The notes beneath the pieces were generated by a model. That model saw nothing but the letters and a program-made list of their open reading frames with translations. It ran no database searches and was not told the DNA's origin. From Bradyrhizobium sp. 195 (GTDB lineage: Bacteria; Pseudomonadota; Alphaproteobacteria; Rhizobiales; Xanthobacteraceae): a stretch of DNA of 64,000 bases. The stretch lies in assembly GCF_023101665.1 (NCBI RefSeq), contig NZ_CP082161.1, positions 5,642,001 to 5,706,000 on the forward strand. The letters run 5' to 3'. A program made the translations under genes and the position numbers. The stretch's first letter is position 1, and every line of letters starts with the position of its first letter. Below are positions 18,534-30,356 of this stretch, piece by piece.

Positions 18534-18575
18534 CGGCGGCACAGTCCCGCCCGGGAGCAGGAGCGCGGGGCAGCC

Positions 18576-19766
18576 ATGACCACGATGTCACAATCAGCGA
18601 CGATCGGCGCGGAGGCGCAAGTCGCGCCGAAGAGCAAAGCACGCAATCTGTCGCTCGATCGCGCCCGCACCTTCCTGACGCTGGTGGTGCTGCTGCACCA
18701 CGCGGTGATTCCCTACACGCATTTCGGTCACACCGATCCGGCCTCCTGGGCCGGCTTCGACGTGATCGTGCTCGCCACCGACAGCTTCTTCATGGCGATG
18801 TTCTTCTTCCTGTCGGGCTTGTTTGCGTGGTCGGGTATCGCCCGCAAGGGCGCGCTGAACTATCTGGCAGATCGCCTGCTTCGACTTGGCCTGCCATTCG
18901 TGATCTGCGCATTCACGATCATCCCGCTCGCCTATTACGCCATCTCGCTCCGACACCATCCCGAGATCGGCTTTTCGGAATACTGGTGGAATATGGTCAC
19001 GAAAGGCCCGTGGCCGAGCGGGCCGATCTGGTTCCTTTGGGTCCTGCTCGGCTTCGACGTGGTGGCCTGCATACTGCATCGGCTGTCACCCAACCTGCTC
19101 GATCCGATCAATCGCCTCTCGCTGTACGGTCGCCGTCGGCCCGCCGCGTTTTTCGCGGTCATGCTTGCCGTCACCGCAGCGTTCTACGTTCCTGGGCGGA
19201 TCCTTTATGGACCAAGCAGCTGGTTCGAGTTCGGACCGTTCTCGGTGCAGCATGGGCGCGTGATGCTCTATGCGACCTACTTCTTTTTCGGTGCCGGCAT
19301 CGGCGTCGCGAACATGGATCGCGGCCTGCTCGCGGCAGAAGGCCGGATGGCGAGGGTCAGCTGGGACTGGATGGTCTTGGCGATCGTTCCATATTGCCTG
19401 CTCTGGGTGCTGATCTTCATTAAGCGCGAAATACTGGGAAATCCGTCGCCGCTGCCGAACTGGTATGAGGGGCTTTATGCCATCTGCTTCGCTGTCTTCA
19501 GCGTAGCCATCATGTTTCTGATCCTGGCCTTTTTCCAGAGGTTCAGACAATCAGGCTCGGCCAAGCTACTCGATCCGATGCAGGCGGACGCCTACGGTAT
19601 CTTTTTGGTGCACTACCCGATCGCGCTTTGGCTGCAATACTGGCTGTTCGACTATGACCTGCCAGCGATCATCAAGGCGACGATTGGATTCGTGCTGACA
19701 GTCGCGTTCAGTTGGGCGCTAACGCGCGCCTTGCGCCAGATCCCCGGGGCAACGAAGGTGCTGTGA
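18576..19766 (+). CDS. Acyltransferase 3 family membrane protein
   Basis: The 396-residue integral membrane protein of the acyltransferase 3 (OafA/MdoC-like) family has about ten helices. The N-terminal signature is SLDRARTFLTLVVLLHHAV, with the arginine and histidine typical of the active site, then FFFLSGLFAWSGI and a late FLVHYPIALW segment. Such enzymes O-acylate sugars or glycans in the envelope, or make glucan succinyl esters; the substrate here is unknown. The start is ATG at 18576 after GGGGCAG. It is followed by a family A palindrome. Confidence 0.82.
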   Translation: MTTMSQSATIGAEAQVAPKSKARNLSLDRARTFLTLVVLLHHAVIPYTHFGHTDPASWAGFDVIVLATDSFFMAMFFFLSGLFAWSGIARKGALNYLADRLLRLGLPFVICAFTIIPLAYYAISLRHHPEIGFSEYWWNMVTKGPWPSGPIWFLWVLLGFDVVACILHRLSPNLLDPINRLSLYGRRRPAAFFAVMLAVTAAFYVPGRILYGPSSWFEFGPFSVQHGRVMLYATYFFFGAGIGVANMDRGLLAAEGRMARVSWDWMVLAIVPYCLLWVLIFIKREILGNPSPLPNWYEGLYAICFAVFSVAIMFLILAFFQRFRQSGSAKLLDPMQADAYGIFLVHYPIALWLQYWLFDYDLPAIIKATIGFVLTVAFSWALTRALRQIPGATKVL

Positions 19767-19783
19767 CACTGACGGTCTCCGTC

Positions 19784-19889
19784 ATTGCGAGCTCAGCGAA
19801 GTCCGTAGCCCGGATGAGCGAAGCGAAATCCGGGGTGTTGCCACAAGCGACTGCGGTCCCGGATGTCGCTTCGCTCATCCGGGCTACGG
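19784..19889. repeat. Intergenic palindrome, family A, with an adjoining family C fragment
   Basis: The palindrome has perfect 24-bp arms (19803-19826 and 19866-19889) that start CCGTAGCCCGGATG. Immediately to the left, 19784-19802 carries a partial family C unit (GTCATTGCGAGCTCAGCGAA). The two repeat families are therefore nested or abutted here, between the acyltransferase gene and purL. Confidence 0.88.
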
Positions 19890-19910
19890 GACTGAGTGTG
19901 TGGCGGCGCC

Positions 19911-22121
<2,211 letters not shown>

Positions 22122-22306
22122 GGATTCGGGGCTTTCGGCGGCGGTTTGGCCGTTCTTAGGAACATCCGGGGCTCGCGAAAAGCCCTTTATGGCGCATTTT
22201 CCCGCTGTCCCACATTTTGCAGCAGGCCGCCTGCGGGAACAGGAATTGCACGGCGCGAACAGATCGGATTTAAGGGCTGAAGACCCGCAATTGAAGGCCC
22301 ATTTCC

Positions 22307-22786
22307 TTGCACGAATTGACCAAAGCGCCCCCGCCCCGCCGCCCTGACCTTCACGTCGCCACCGAGGGCGAATTTGAGGGCTGGCGGACCTGGATTCGCG
22401 ACAGTTTTGAGTCCCATGTCGGCCCCTTCTGGCACCGGATCGAGGCGGACGGCAGCATCCGCAGCGCCTTCCGGGTCGAGAAGAAGCACCTCAACGGCTC
22501 CGGAAACGTCCATGGCGGCTGCTACATGGCCTTTGCCGACTATTCCCTGTTTGCGATCGCCACCCATGTCCTGGACAGCCGGGCCGTGACGACCAATTTT
22601 TCCTGCGAATTCCTCGACGCGGCACGGGAGGGCGAGCTGATCGAATGCACCGGCGAGGTGAGCCGGGCCGGCGGTTCGCTGATCTTCCTGCGCGGCCAGA
22701 TGATGTCCGGCGAGCGGCTGCTGCTCACCTTTTCCGGCACGATCAAGCGGATGAAGCGGAAGCCGCAGCCCCAGCCAAACGCATAG
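22307..22786 (+). CDS. PaaI-type hot-dog thioesterase
   Basis: The 159-residue protein has a single hot-dog fold with the PaaI motif [16 protein letters not shown]; the catalytic region has the HGG turn and an aspartate. It probably hydrolyses an acyl-CoA; the substrate is unknown. The only usable start is TTG at 22307, with GAAGG about 10 bases upstream. It is divergent from purL and followed 76 bases later by the EamA gene. Confidence 0.8.
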   Translation: MHELTKAPPPRRPDLHVATEGEFEGWRTWIRDSFESHVGPFWHRIEADGSIRSAFRVEKKHLNGSGNVHGGCYMAFADYSLFAIATHVLDSRAVTTNFSCEFLDAAREGELIECTGEVSRAGGSLIFLRGQMMSGERLLLTFSGTIKRMKRKPQPQPNA

Positions 22787-22862
22787 CTCGACGCCTTCCC
22801 TTTTCGCGCGCCCTCGCCCAGACTTCCCGGCAAGCGCTATTGCGCCGGGGAGCAAGAACAAG

Positions 22863-23822
22863 GTGCCGCAGAGCACATCGCCGACGGGTCGCGCGACGGC
22901 CGCCGCACCGCTTTCGCGCATCGCCATAACCGGCGCACGCAACTGGCGCGACTATGCCCTGCTGCTCGCGCTGGCCTGCTGCTGGAGCTCGACCTATCCG
23001 CTGGCCAAGCTCGCGCTTCCCACCGTCCCGCCCATCACCTTCATATCGGCGCGGTCGCTGATTGCGGCCGCCTTCCTGTTCGCGATCCTGTGGATGCGCG
23101 GCATCAAGGTCCCGACCGATGCCACGGCCTGGAAGCTGTTCGCCACCCAGCAATTGATCAACTCGACCTTTCCGTTCCTGATCATCACCTGGTCGCAGCA
23201 ATATGTGCCGGCCTCGAACACGGTGGTGCTGGCCTCGACCACGCCGATCTTCGCCTTCCTGATCACCTCGCTGATCACACGGCACGAGCCGGCGACGCTG
23301 CTCAAGCTCGCCGGCGCGATCTTGGGTCTCGCCGGCACTGTCGCCATCGTTGGGCTCGACGCGCTGCGCGGCTTCGGTAGCGAGATCGTCGCGGAGATCG
23401 CGATCCTGCTCGCCACCATCTCCTTTGCCTGCGCGACCATCTTCGGTCTTCGGCTGTCGGAATACGACCCGATGGTGGTGGCGGCCGGCTCGCTGCTGTT
23501 CGGCGGCATCATCCTGCTGCCGCCATCGCTGATCATCGACCAGCCCTGGACGCTGCAGCCGACGCCGACGGCGATCATCGCCACCATCGTCATGGGCATC
23601 GTCTCCAGCGCACTGGGCCTGATGCTGTTCTACATCTGCCTCGGCCGGCTCGGCACGCTGACCACCAACGCGCAAGGGTACTTGCGCATCCCGATCGGCG
23701 TGGGTCTGTCGGTGTTGCTGCTCGGTGAGAGCGTGCCGTCAAACCTCGCGCTGGGCCTGCTGCTGGTCATGGCCGGCGTTGCGGCCATGACCGTGCCTGC
23801 GGAGCGGCTGAAGCTGCGCTAG
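22863..23822 (+). CDS. EamA family (DMT superfamily) transporter
   Basis: The 319-residue protein has about ten transmembrane helices formed by two EamA repeats (about residues 25-160 and 175-310), with ACCWSSTYPLAKLAL near the first helix and LLGESVPSNLALGLLLVMAG near the end. Members export amino acids, metabolites or drugs; the cargo here is unknown. The start is GTG at 22863 after GGGAGC. Its 3' end overlaps the convergent oxidoreductase gene by 4 bases. Confidence 0.85.
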   Translation: MPQSTSPTGRATAAAPLSRIAITGARNWRDYALLLALACCWSSTYPLAKLALPTVPPITFISARSLIAAAFLFAILWMRGIKVPTDATAWKLFATQQLINSTFPFLIITWSQQYVPASNTVVLASTTPIFAFLITSLITRHEPATLLKLAGAILGLAGTVAIVGLDALRGFGSEIVAEIAILLATISFACATIFGLRLSEYDPMVVAAGSLLFGGIILLPPSLIIDQPWTLQPTPTAIIATIVMGIVSSALGLMLFYICLGRLGTLTTNAQGYLRIPIGVGLSVLLLGESVPSNLALGLLLVMAGVAAMTVPAERLKLR

Positions 23823-25171
23823 GCGATGTTCGGTTGCCGGAAAGCCGCCTCCATCTCGCGGCGTACCCGCACCGCGAGACCGTCGGGGTCGTACTCGACG
23901 TCCTCCCATTTCAGGCGCTGGCCTTGCTCGATATCGGTCTTGAGCTTGACATGATGGGCGAGGCCCAGCGGCAAATAGCCCTGCTTCAGTGAAGCGTCGG
24001 CCGGGGTCTGCTTGCCCCAGACACAGAAGCCGCCCTCGCCGTCGAGCATCTCGCCGGCCTTCAGCTTGCGTTTGGCGGTCGCGACCACGTCGGAGTTGAA
24101 CACGATCGGTGCCCCCGTCGGCTCCTTGCGCAGCGCCGCTGACGCCACGGAGATGCCGAGCTCGAGCCCGATCATGTGGATCGGCCGGTACAGCGAGGCA
24201 TATTTGCCGGTCTTGTCCTGCAGCATGCTGTATTCGCGGAAACACTCCTCCGAATAAGCGCTGTCGGTCTCGAATACGACATAGGTGCCCATCACGAGAC
24301 TCTGCGGAACATCGGAGCCGTCGCGATAGACCGACGAGGTCACTTCGGTAACGCCGGATCTCTCCAGCATGCCGCCGTCGGATTTCGGCTTGCAGATCTC
24401 GGCATGCTCGAAGCGCGTGGCCGGCGGGAATGAGAGGCCCTCGCTCTGCGCATGCAGCCCGGTCGCATTGCACACCGCGGTCATCTCGATGCCCGACTTG
24501 GTGCCGTCGACGAACGAGTTGAACATCTTTGGATTGATCGAGTTGCGATCCTTGATCTTCATGTATTTGTCGAGGATGTCCCAGACGGTATCCGGCGTCG
24601 ACTGGTGATAGGTCGGGTGGTAGCGCGTGCCCTTGCCGGCGGCGACGACCTTGAAGCCGGCCGCGCGCGCCCAGTCGACGTGATCGGCGATCAGCGCCGG
24701 CTGGTCGCCCCAGGCGAGTGAATAGACGACGCCGGCTTGCTTCGCCTTGCGCGCCAGAATGGGCCCTGCGACCGCGTCCGCTTCGACATTGACCATCACG
24801 ATGTGCTTGCCGTTCTCGATCGCCTTCATCGCAAAGCGGATGCCGGCGCCGGGGTCGCCGGTCGCCTCGATGATCACCTCGATCGCCGGATGGGTGATCA
24901 GCGCGTCGGCGTTGTCCGTGACAACCGTGCTGCCATGCTTGAGCGCGTCATCGATAGAGGCTGCCGCGTATTGCTCTTCCGGCCAGCAACCGAGCTTGAG
25001 CTGCGCGCGGGCGCGGTTAGTGTTCAGGTCTGCGACTCCGACGAGATGCATGCCGTCGGTCTGGCGCACCTGCGACAGGAACATCAGGCCGAATTTTCCG
25101 GCACCGATCAAGCCAATGGTGACAGGCTTGCCGGCAGCCTTGCGCTCCAGCAGCATGCGATGGAGATTCAT
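23819..25171 (-). CDS. Homoserine-dehydrogenase-like oxidoreductase with SAF domain
   Basis: The 450-residue protein has an N-terminal Rossmann fold (VTIGLIGAGKFGLMFLSQV), a central oxidoreductase domain and a C-terminal SAF domain (about 365-445), the arrangement of the predicted homoserine dehydrogenase-like COG4091 family. The conserved HIVMVNVEADAVAGP segment resembles the homoserine dehydrogenase core. The true substrate is unknown, possibly a sugar acid or tetronate. Upstream on the same strand is a LysR gene, and beyond it a TRAP transporter, so a shared catabolic role is possible. Confidence 0.78.
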   Translation of the reverse strand: MNLHRMLLERKAAGKPVTIGLIGAGKFGLMFLSQVRQTDGMHLVGVADLNTNRARAQLKLGCWPEEQYAAASIDDALKHGSTVVTDNADALITHPAIEVIIEATGDPGAGIRFAMKAIENGKHIVMVNVEADAVAGPILARKAKQAGVVYSLAWGDQPALIADHVDWARAAGFKVVAAGKGTRYHPTYHQSTPDTVWDILDKYMKIKDRNSINPKMFNSFVDGTKSGIEMTAVCNATGLHAQSEGLSFPPATRFEHAEICKPKSDGGMLERSGVTEVTSSVYRDGSDVPQSLVMGTYVVFETDSAYSEECFREYSMLQDKTGKYASLYRPIHMIGLELGISVASAALRKEPTGAPIVFNSDVVATAKRKLKAGEMLDGEGGFCVWGKQTPADASLKQGYLPLGLAHHVKLKTDIEQGQRLKWEDVEYDPDGLAVRVRREMEAAFRQPNIA

Positions 25172-25310
25172 CTGGATTTCCTTCAGCGTTCCTCGGGTGA
25201 CGGCGTTCGTTGCAGCCGTGAGGTCCGGCCGTGCTCGCCCTGCAGCGAAACGTTAGGCAGCGGCGAATCCGGGGGCAATTCAGATTATCTGCGGCGACGA
25301 TGTAGACACG

Positions 25311-26216
25311 CTAAACAATCCGCGTGTGTTGCTGCGCACTCCAGCTGTCGCGTTCCGTGCGCAGCCAGTCGAGGAAAGTGCGGGTCTTGCGGTGGCGCAA
25401 ATGGCCGTGCGGACAGACGATCCACTGCGTGGTCAGTGTGACCTCGGGCGGATCCTTCACCGGGCAAACCAGGCGGCCGTCGCGCAATTCGCGCCAGGCC
25501 AGCAGCTCGCTGTCGAGGCCAATGCCGATGCCGTCGACGGCGGCATCGATGGCCATGTGGCTGCGATCGAACAGCACGCGCTTCCAGCGTTCCGCAGCCT
25601 CGATGCCGGCTTCCGCGAACCAGCGCGGCCATTGCATCTGCGACTTCACCGAATGGATCAGCCGATGCTTGAGCAGATCGTGGGCGGATAGGCTGCCCGC
25701 CGCAAAGGATGAAGGCGCACATAGCGGAAAGAACCGCTCCTTGCCGAGGCTTTCGACGAACAGGCCGGCCCAGCCGCCTTCGCCATGCCGAATCTCCAGG
25801 TCGACATTCTCCTTGCGGAAATCGGTCGGCTCATTGGTGCCGTCAAGCCGCAATTCGATGTCGGGATTGGCATCGACGAAGCTAGCCAGCCGCGGCAACA
25901 GCCATTTGCTCGACACGCTCGGTGCTGCGCGCACCGTCAATGTGGTGGCCGAGCGGATGCCGCGGACGTGCTGCGTCACGTCCGTGACGTGCTCGATCTC
26001 TCGGCTGATCATCTCGAAATAGCGCTCGCCAGCCTCGGTCAGCGTGATGTTGCGTCCGACCCGCGAGGTCAGCGCGGTGCCAAGGTGCAGCTCCAGCGCC
26101 TGGATCTGCTGGCTGACGGCCGATGGCGTCACCCGCAGTTCATCCGCCGCACGGGATATGCTGCCCGCACGCGCCACCGCGTGGAAGACAATAATGGCGC
26201 GGAACGGTATCTGCAT
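25311..26216 (-). CDS. LysR family transcriptional regulator (GcvA-like)
   Basis: The 301-residue protein has a LysR helix-turn-helix (ISRAADELRVTPSAVSQQIQ, residues 18-37) and a substrate-binding domain with the pattern of the GcvA/AmpR branch. The start at 26216 follows AAAAGG. It is divergent from the TRAP transporter genes (285 bases between) and lies upstream of the SAF oxidoreductase, so either or both are likely targets. No T-N11-A operator could be fixed with confidence. Confidence 0.88.
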   Translation of the reverse strand: MQIPFRAIIVFHAVARAGSISRAADELRVTPSAVSQQIQALELHLGTALTSRVGRNITLTEAGERYFEMISREIEHVTDVTQHVRGIRSATTLTVRAAPSVSSKWLLPRLASFVDANPDIELRLDGTNEPTDFRKENVDLEIRHGEGGWAGLFVESLGKERFFPLCAPSSFAAGSLSAHDLLKHRLIHSVKSQMQWPRWFAEAGIEAAERWKRVLFDRSHMAIDAAVDGIGIGLDSELLAWRELRDGRLVCPVKDPPEVTLTTQWIVCPHGHLRHRKTRTFLDWLRTERDSWSAQQHTRIV

Positions 26217-26501
26217 CAGAGAACCTTTTAGACCAGCTAAAGTGACGACGAATATAATTCAATTGTCGTGCATGACCAGCGATCTAGGCTTCAGGTTCAA
26301 GGCAGCCCGCGACAGACAGGCGCCGATCGAGGAAACGGGCCGACGCAGCGCGCCGGTCCGCCCGGGGGAAGGAACGCAAGGCTAGAGCCCTTTCACCAGA
26401 CAAGCGACTTCAACGATACCCGCCGCAGGGCTTGCGCGCGGCAATGAATAAACATGCGCGTCGACAAGGCGCGGCAAACGAGCACCAGGGGAGGACGAAC
26501 G

Positions 26502-27524
26502 ATGTCGGGCCAACGCCACACCATCTCGCGCCGCAACGTCTTGACTGCTGCCGCGGCCATACCTCTGGTCGCAATTCGCACCAGGCCGGCGCAAGCGGCC
26601 GAGTTCGAGTACAAGCTCGCCACCGGCCAGTCGCTGACGCAACCGATCAACACCCGGCTCGACCAGGCCGTGAAGCGGATCAAGGAAGCTAGCGGCGGGC
26701 GGCTGGAGATCAAGTTCTTTCCGGCCTCGCAGCTTGGCTCCGATACGGATCTCTTGACCCAGATCCGCAGCGGGGGCGTCGACTTTCTCAACATCGCCGG
26801 CTCCGTGTTGTCGACGGTGGCGCCGGTCGCCGGCATCGCCAATGTCGGCTTTGCCTTCTCCGACTACAGCCAGGTCTGGAATGCGATGGACGGCGATCTC
26901 GGCAGGCTGATCGCAGCCCAAATCGAGAAGACCGGCGCGCTTGTGATCGCCAAGCCGGCGGACAATACGTTTCGGCAGATCTCGTCGTTTACAAAGCCAA
27001 TCAAGACGCCGGGCGATCTCGCCGGCTATCGGATCCGCGTGCCTGTCTCACCGATCTTCACCTCCCTGTTCAAGTCGCTGGGCGCCAATCCGACGTCGAT
27101 CAATTTCAACGAATTGTACACGGCGCTGCAGACGCACCTGGTCGACGGGCAGGAGAACGGGCTTGTGACGATCGAGGCCGGCAAGATTTATGAGGTGCAG
27201 AAGTACATTTCCGAGACCAATCACATCTGGGATCCGTTCTTCATCCTCGGCAATCGCCGCTCGGTGAAAGCACTGCCCGATGATCTGCAGGCGCTGGTCC
27301 GTAAGGAGTTCGACCAGGCCGCGATGGAGCAGCGCGCCGATACTGCAAAGCTCAATATGACACTGAAGGATCAGCTGGTCGCAAAGGGAATTACCTTCGA
27401 GGCGTCCGACAAGGAGGCCTTCCGCAAAGGACTGTCGAGCGCCGGATTCTACAAGGAGTGGCGTGGCAAGTTCGGCGAAGACAATTGGAAGACGCTTGAG
27501 GCTGCCGTCGGGGCGCTCGCGTGA
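26502..27524 (+). CDS. TRAP transporter solute receptor, DctP family
   Basis: The 340-residue periplasmic binding protein of a tripartite ATP-independent transporter delivers an organic acid or related solute to the DctQM membrane unit. The N-terminus SRRNVLTAAAAIPLVA resembles a Tat signal. The DctP body shows GGRLEIKFFPASQLGSDTDL and VDGQENGL, which contains the region of the conserved ligand-binding residues. The ATG at 26502 follows GGGGAGGAC; the upstream in-frame ATG at 26454 is not needed. The stop overlaps the dctQM GTG start (GTGA). Confidence 0.92.
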   Translation: MSGQRHTISRRNVLTAAAAIPLVAIRTRPAQAAEFEYKLATGQSLTQPINTRLDQAVKRIKEASGGRLEIKFFPASQLGSDTDLLTQIRSGGVDFLNIAGSVLSTVAPVAGIANVGFAFSDYSQVWNAMDGDLGRLIAAQIEKTGALVIAKPADNTFRQISSFTKPIKTPGDLAGYRIRVPVSPIFTSLFKSLGANPTSINFNELYTALQTHLVDGQENGLVTIEAGKIYEVQKYISETNHIWDPFFILGNRRSVKALPDDLQALVRKEFDQAAMEQRADTAKLNMTLKDQLVAKGITFEASDKEAFRKGLSSAGFYKEWRGKFGEDNWKTLEAAVGALA

Positions 27525-29401
27525 GCGCGGTCGTCGGCATGCCCGAGGCGGTCACGCTCGATGAGGCGCGGCCGATCCGGGGACGCTGGCCGGAGCAGAT
27601 GCTGCGCTGGCTGGTGGAGATCCCGGCGGCGGCCGCTGTCGTCGCGGAAGTCGTCATCCTGTTCGCCGGCATCGTCGCGCGCGGCGTCTTTCATCGGCCG
27701 ATCATCTGGTCGGACGAGCTCGCCTCGATCCTGTTCCTGTGGCTCGCCATGCTCGGCAGCGCCATCGCAGTGCAACGCTCGTCGCATATGCGCCTGACTT
27801 TCTTCACCTCCCATTTGTCGCCCCGCGCGGAGGCGTGGACCTCGACGCTCGCAGCCGGCTCCGTCGCGCTGTTCCTGGCGATCATCCTGCATCCGGCGCT
27901 GGACTATGTGGAGGACCAGGCGCTCGTGGAGACGCCAGCGCTCGGCTGGTCCGGCGTGGTCCGCGCCGCCGCAATTCCAGCTGGTTGCATCGTCGCGCTG
28001 GCCAGCATCTGCCTCACGCTGGTGAAGCGTTCGGCCAAGGATCTGTTGGCCGTCGGACTATTGTTTGCGGCGATCGCCGGAGCCCTCTATTTCGCCGGCC
28101 CTTCGCTGAAGTCGCTCGGCAACTGGAACCTGCTGATCTTCTTCGTCGGCCTGCTCGGCTGCGCCGTGATGGCGGGTGTGCCGATCGCGTTTTCCTTTTG
28201 TCTTGCGACCGTCGCTTTCCTGCTGACGACGACACGGACACCGTTGTTGGTCGTGGTCGGACGGATCGACGAGGGCATGAGCTCGCTGATCCTGCTCGCT
28301 GTGCCACTGTTCGTGCTGCTCGGGCAATTGGTCGAGCAGACCGGCATGGCGCGCGTCATGGTCGCGTTCCTCGCCTCCGTGCTCGGCCATGTCCGCGGCG
28401 GGCTGTCATACGTGATGCTCGGCGCCATGCTGCTGGTCTCGGGCATCTCCGGCTCCAAGACCGCCGACATGGCCGCGATCGCACCGGTGCTGTTTCCCGA
28501 GATGCGCAAGCGCGGCATGAAGGATGGCGAGCTGGTGTCGCTGCTCGCGGCGTCGGGAGCAATGAGCGAGACCATTCCGCCGTCGATCGTTCTGATCGCG
28601 ATCGCCTCCGTCACCGGCGTGTCGATCGCGGCCCTGTTCACCGCTGGCATCCTCCCGGGGATCGTGCTGGCGATCGTGCTCGCCTTCGTCGCGCGTTATC
28701 GGGCAAGCACAGAGGAGCATGCCGGGGTCAAAGTCGCGCGCGCGCCGCTCTCCGTGGTGGCGAAAACGCTCTGGGTGGCGCTGCCGGCGCTTGCCCTGCC
28801 GTTCCTGATCCGCAGCGCGGTGGTCGAGGGTGTTGCCACCGCAACCGAAGTCTCGACCATCGGTATCGCCTACTGCCTTGTGCTCGGCCTGATCATCTAT
28901 CGTGGCAGCCTGGCATGGAAGAACGTGCTGCCGATGCTGGTCCAGACCGCCTCGCTCTCCGGCTCGATCCTGTTCATCGTGGGCGCCGCAAGCGCAATGG
29001 CTTGGGCGCTCGCGCAATCCGGCTTCTCGCATGACCTCGCCGCACGCATGGCGGGCGTGCCCGGGGGGGCCTACGGCTTCCTGCTGATCTCGGTGGTCGC
29101 CTTCATCGTGCTCGGCAGCGTGCTTGAGGGCATCCCGGCCATCGTGTTGTTCGGCCCGCTGCTCTTCCCGGTCGCGGCACAGTTCGGCATCCACGAGGTG
29201 CACTACGCCATGGTGGTAATTTTGGCGATGGGCCTTGGTCTGTTCGCACCGCCATTCGGCCTCTGCTACTACGCCGCCTGCAGCATCGGTGGCGTGTCGC
29301 CGGATGCCGGCATGCGCAGGATCTGGATCTATCTCGCGTGGCTGTTCCTGGGCCTGCTGCTGATTACCTTCGTGCCCTGGATATCGCTGGTTTTTCTGTG
29401 A
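27521..29401 (+). CDS. TRAP transporter fused DctQ-DctM permease
   Basis: The 626-residue membrane protein combines the small DctQ subunit (about 1-180, four helices, with the signature WSDELASILFLWLAMLGSAIA) and the large DctM subunit (about 200-626, LGLFAPPFGLCYY, GSKTADMAAIAPVL, ETIPPSIVL). It drives sodium-coupled uptake with the DctP receptor. The start is GTG inside the dctP stop (GTGA overlap), so translation is coupled. Fusion of Q and M is known in the family. Confidence 0.92.
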   Translation: MSAVVGMPEAVTLDEARPIRGRWPEQMLRWLVEIPAAAAVVAEVVILFAGIVARGVFHRPIIWSDELASILFLWLAMLGSAIAVQRSSHMRLTFFTSHLSPRAEAWTSTLAAGSVALFLAIILHPALDYVEDQALVETPALGWSGVVRAAAIPAGCIVALASICLTLVKRSAKDLLAVGLLFAAIAGALYFAGPSLKSLGNWNLLIFFVGLLGCAVMAGVPIAFSFCLATVAFLLTTTRTPLLVVVGRIDEGMSSLILLAVPLFVLLGQLVEQTGMARVMVAFLASVLGHVRGGLSYVMLGAMLLVSGISGSKTADMAAIAPVLFPEMRKRGMKDGELVSLLAASGAMSETIPPSIVLIAIASVTGVSIAALFTAGILPGIVLAIVLAFVARYRASTEEHAGVKVARAPLSVVAKTLWVALPALALPFLIRSAVVEGVATATEVSTIGIAYCLVLGLIIYRGSLAWKNVLPMLVQTASLSGSILFIVGAASAMAWALAQSGFSHDLAARMAGVPGGAYGFLLISVVAFIVLGSVLEGIPAIVLFGPLLFPVAAQFGIHEVHYAMVVILAMGLGLFAPPFGLCYYAACSIGGVSPDAGMRRIWIYLAWLFLGLLLITFVPWISLVFL

Positions 29402-29435
29402 GATTCCCAGCCTGACGGCATTCGCCTAGACGCTT

Positions 29436-30173
29436 TCAGGCCGAAAGCTGCTTCTCGGCGATCGACAACCACTCCGCATGTGCCGTGCGCAAATATTTCG
29501 GCGCGCGCCGCATCTGGATCAGGAGCTCGTTGAAGACCATGCGTGCTTCGGCGCCGCGGCCGACCGTTTGCAGCAGCATGCCCTAGCGCACTCGCGCTTC
29601 GGCGCCGGGGAAGTAGCCGGCGAGCGCGTGATATTCCTCGAGCGCCTCGTCGAGCCGGCCGACCTCCGCAAGCGCGCGGGCGTAGAGCAGATGCGCATCG
29701 GCGGAATCGAAGTCCGGCCATTGCTTCTGGAGATCGTCCAGCGTTGCGAGCGCGTCAGCTGGGCGCTTGGCGGAAAACTCGGCCTGCGCCTTGCGAAGCG
29801 CATAGGCGGGATCGTGGCCCATCGGCAGCTTCAGAACGTGATCGTAATGCGCCTCCGCTTCAGCGAAGCGCGCGAGATTGACACATTCTTCCGCCAGCGC
29901 CGCGCGATTGGCGATGGTGTCCGTGCCGGCCAAGCGGTCGGACAGTTCGCGATAACGTTTCTCGGGATCGAGCCGGTTGGCAACGCGCTGGCGCGCCTGA
30001 CGCGCGCCAGGGCTGGAAAACCATTCCGGAATGAGCTCGACGGCGATATAGGCAATCGCGCCCATCATCGGCACCAGCAGGATAATGAAGGCCCACGGCC
30101 GCAACCGCCCGGTTCGTGAGGCGTGATAAATGAGCGTGATATCGAGCAGCAGAACGACCAGAGCAACGGGCAT
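29436..30173 (-). pseudogene. TPR membrane protein gene interrupted by an in-frame amber codon
   Basis: The frame starts at ATG 30173 with two hydrophobic helices of phospholipase-D-nuclease-N-terminal character (VALVVLLLDITLIY, WAFIILLVPMMGAIAYIAVE), followed by tetratricopeptide-like helices. At 29583-29585 the frame has TAG after GAEARVR. Reading through gives 46 more sense codons (GMLLQTVGRGAEARMVFNEL and so on) to TGA at 29436-29438, with protein-like composition continuing the TPR pattern. One base change, for example from TAT or TAC, explains the break. A 196-residue truncated product could still be made and might work. Confidence 0.78.
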
Positions 30174-30335
30174 GTGACATCCAGGAGCACACGGCAGCAC
30201 AGGCTTCCTGATATCGCAACTGGAGCCATGAAACAACTTTGAGTTGCTCGCCTCCGGAGGAATCGACGACCCAGGACGTGCGCCTTTGACAGCGACGAGG
30301 ATTCAGTCGTCTCAAATTCGATCGAGGTTCATGAG

Positions 30336-30356
30336 GCCGCAGCCAAAAGCTGCGGC
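30336..30356 (-). terminator. Hairpin at the end of the Bug receptor gene
   Basis: A perfect 8-bp stem (30336-30343 with 30349-30356) touches the stop codon. No T run follows, so it may stabilise the mRNA end instead of terminating transcription. Confidence 0.35.
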
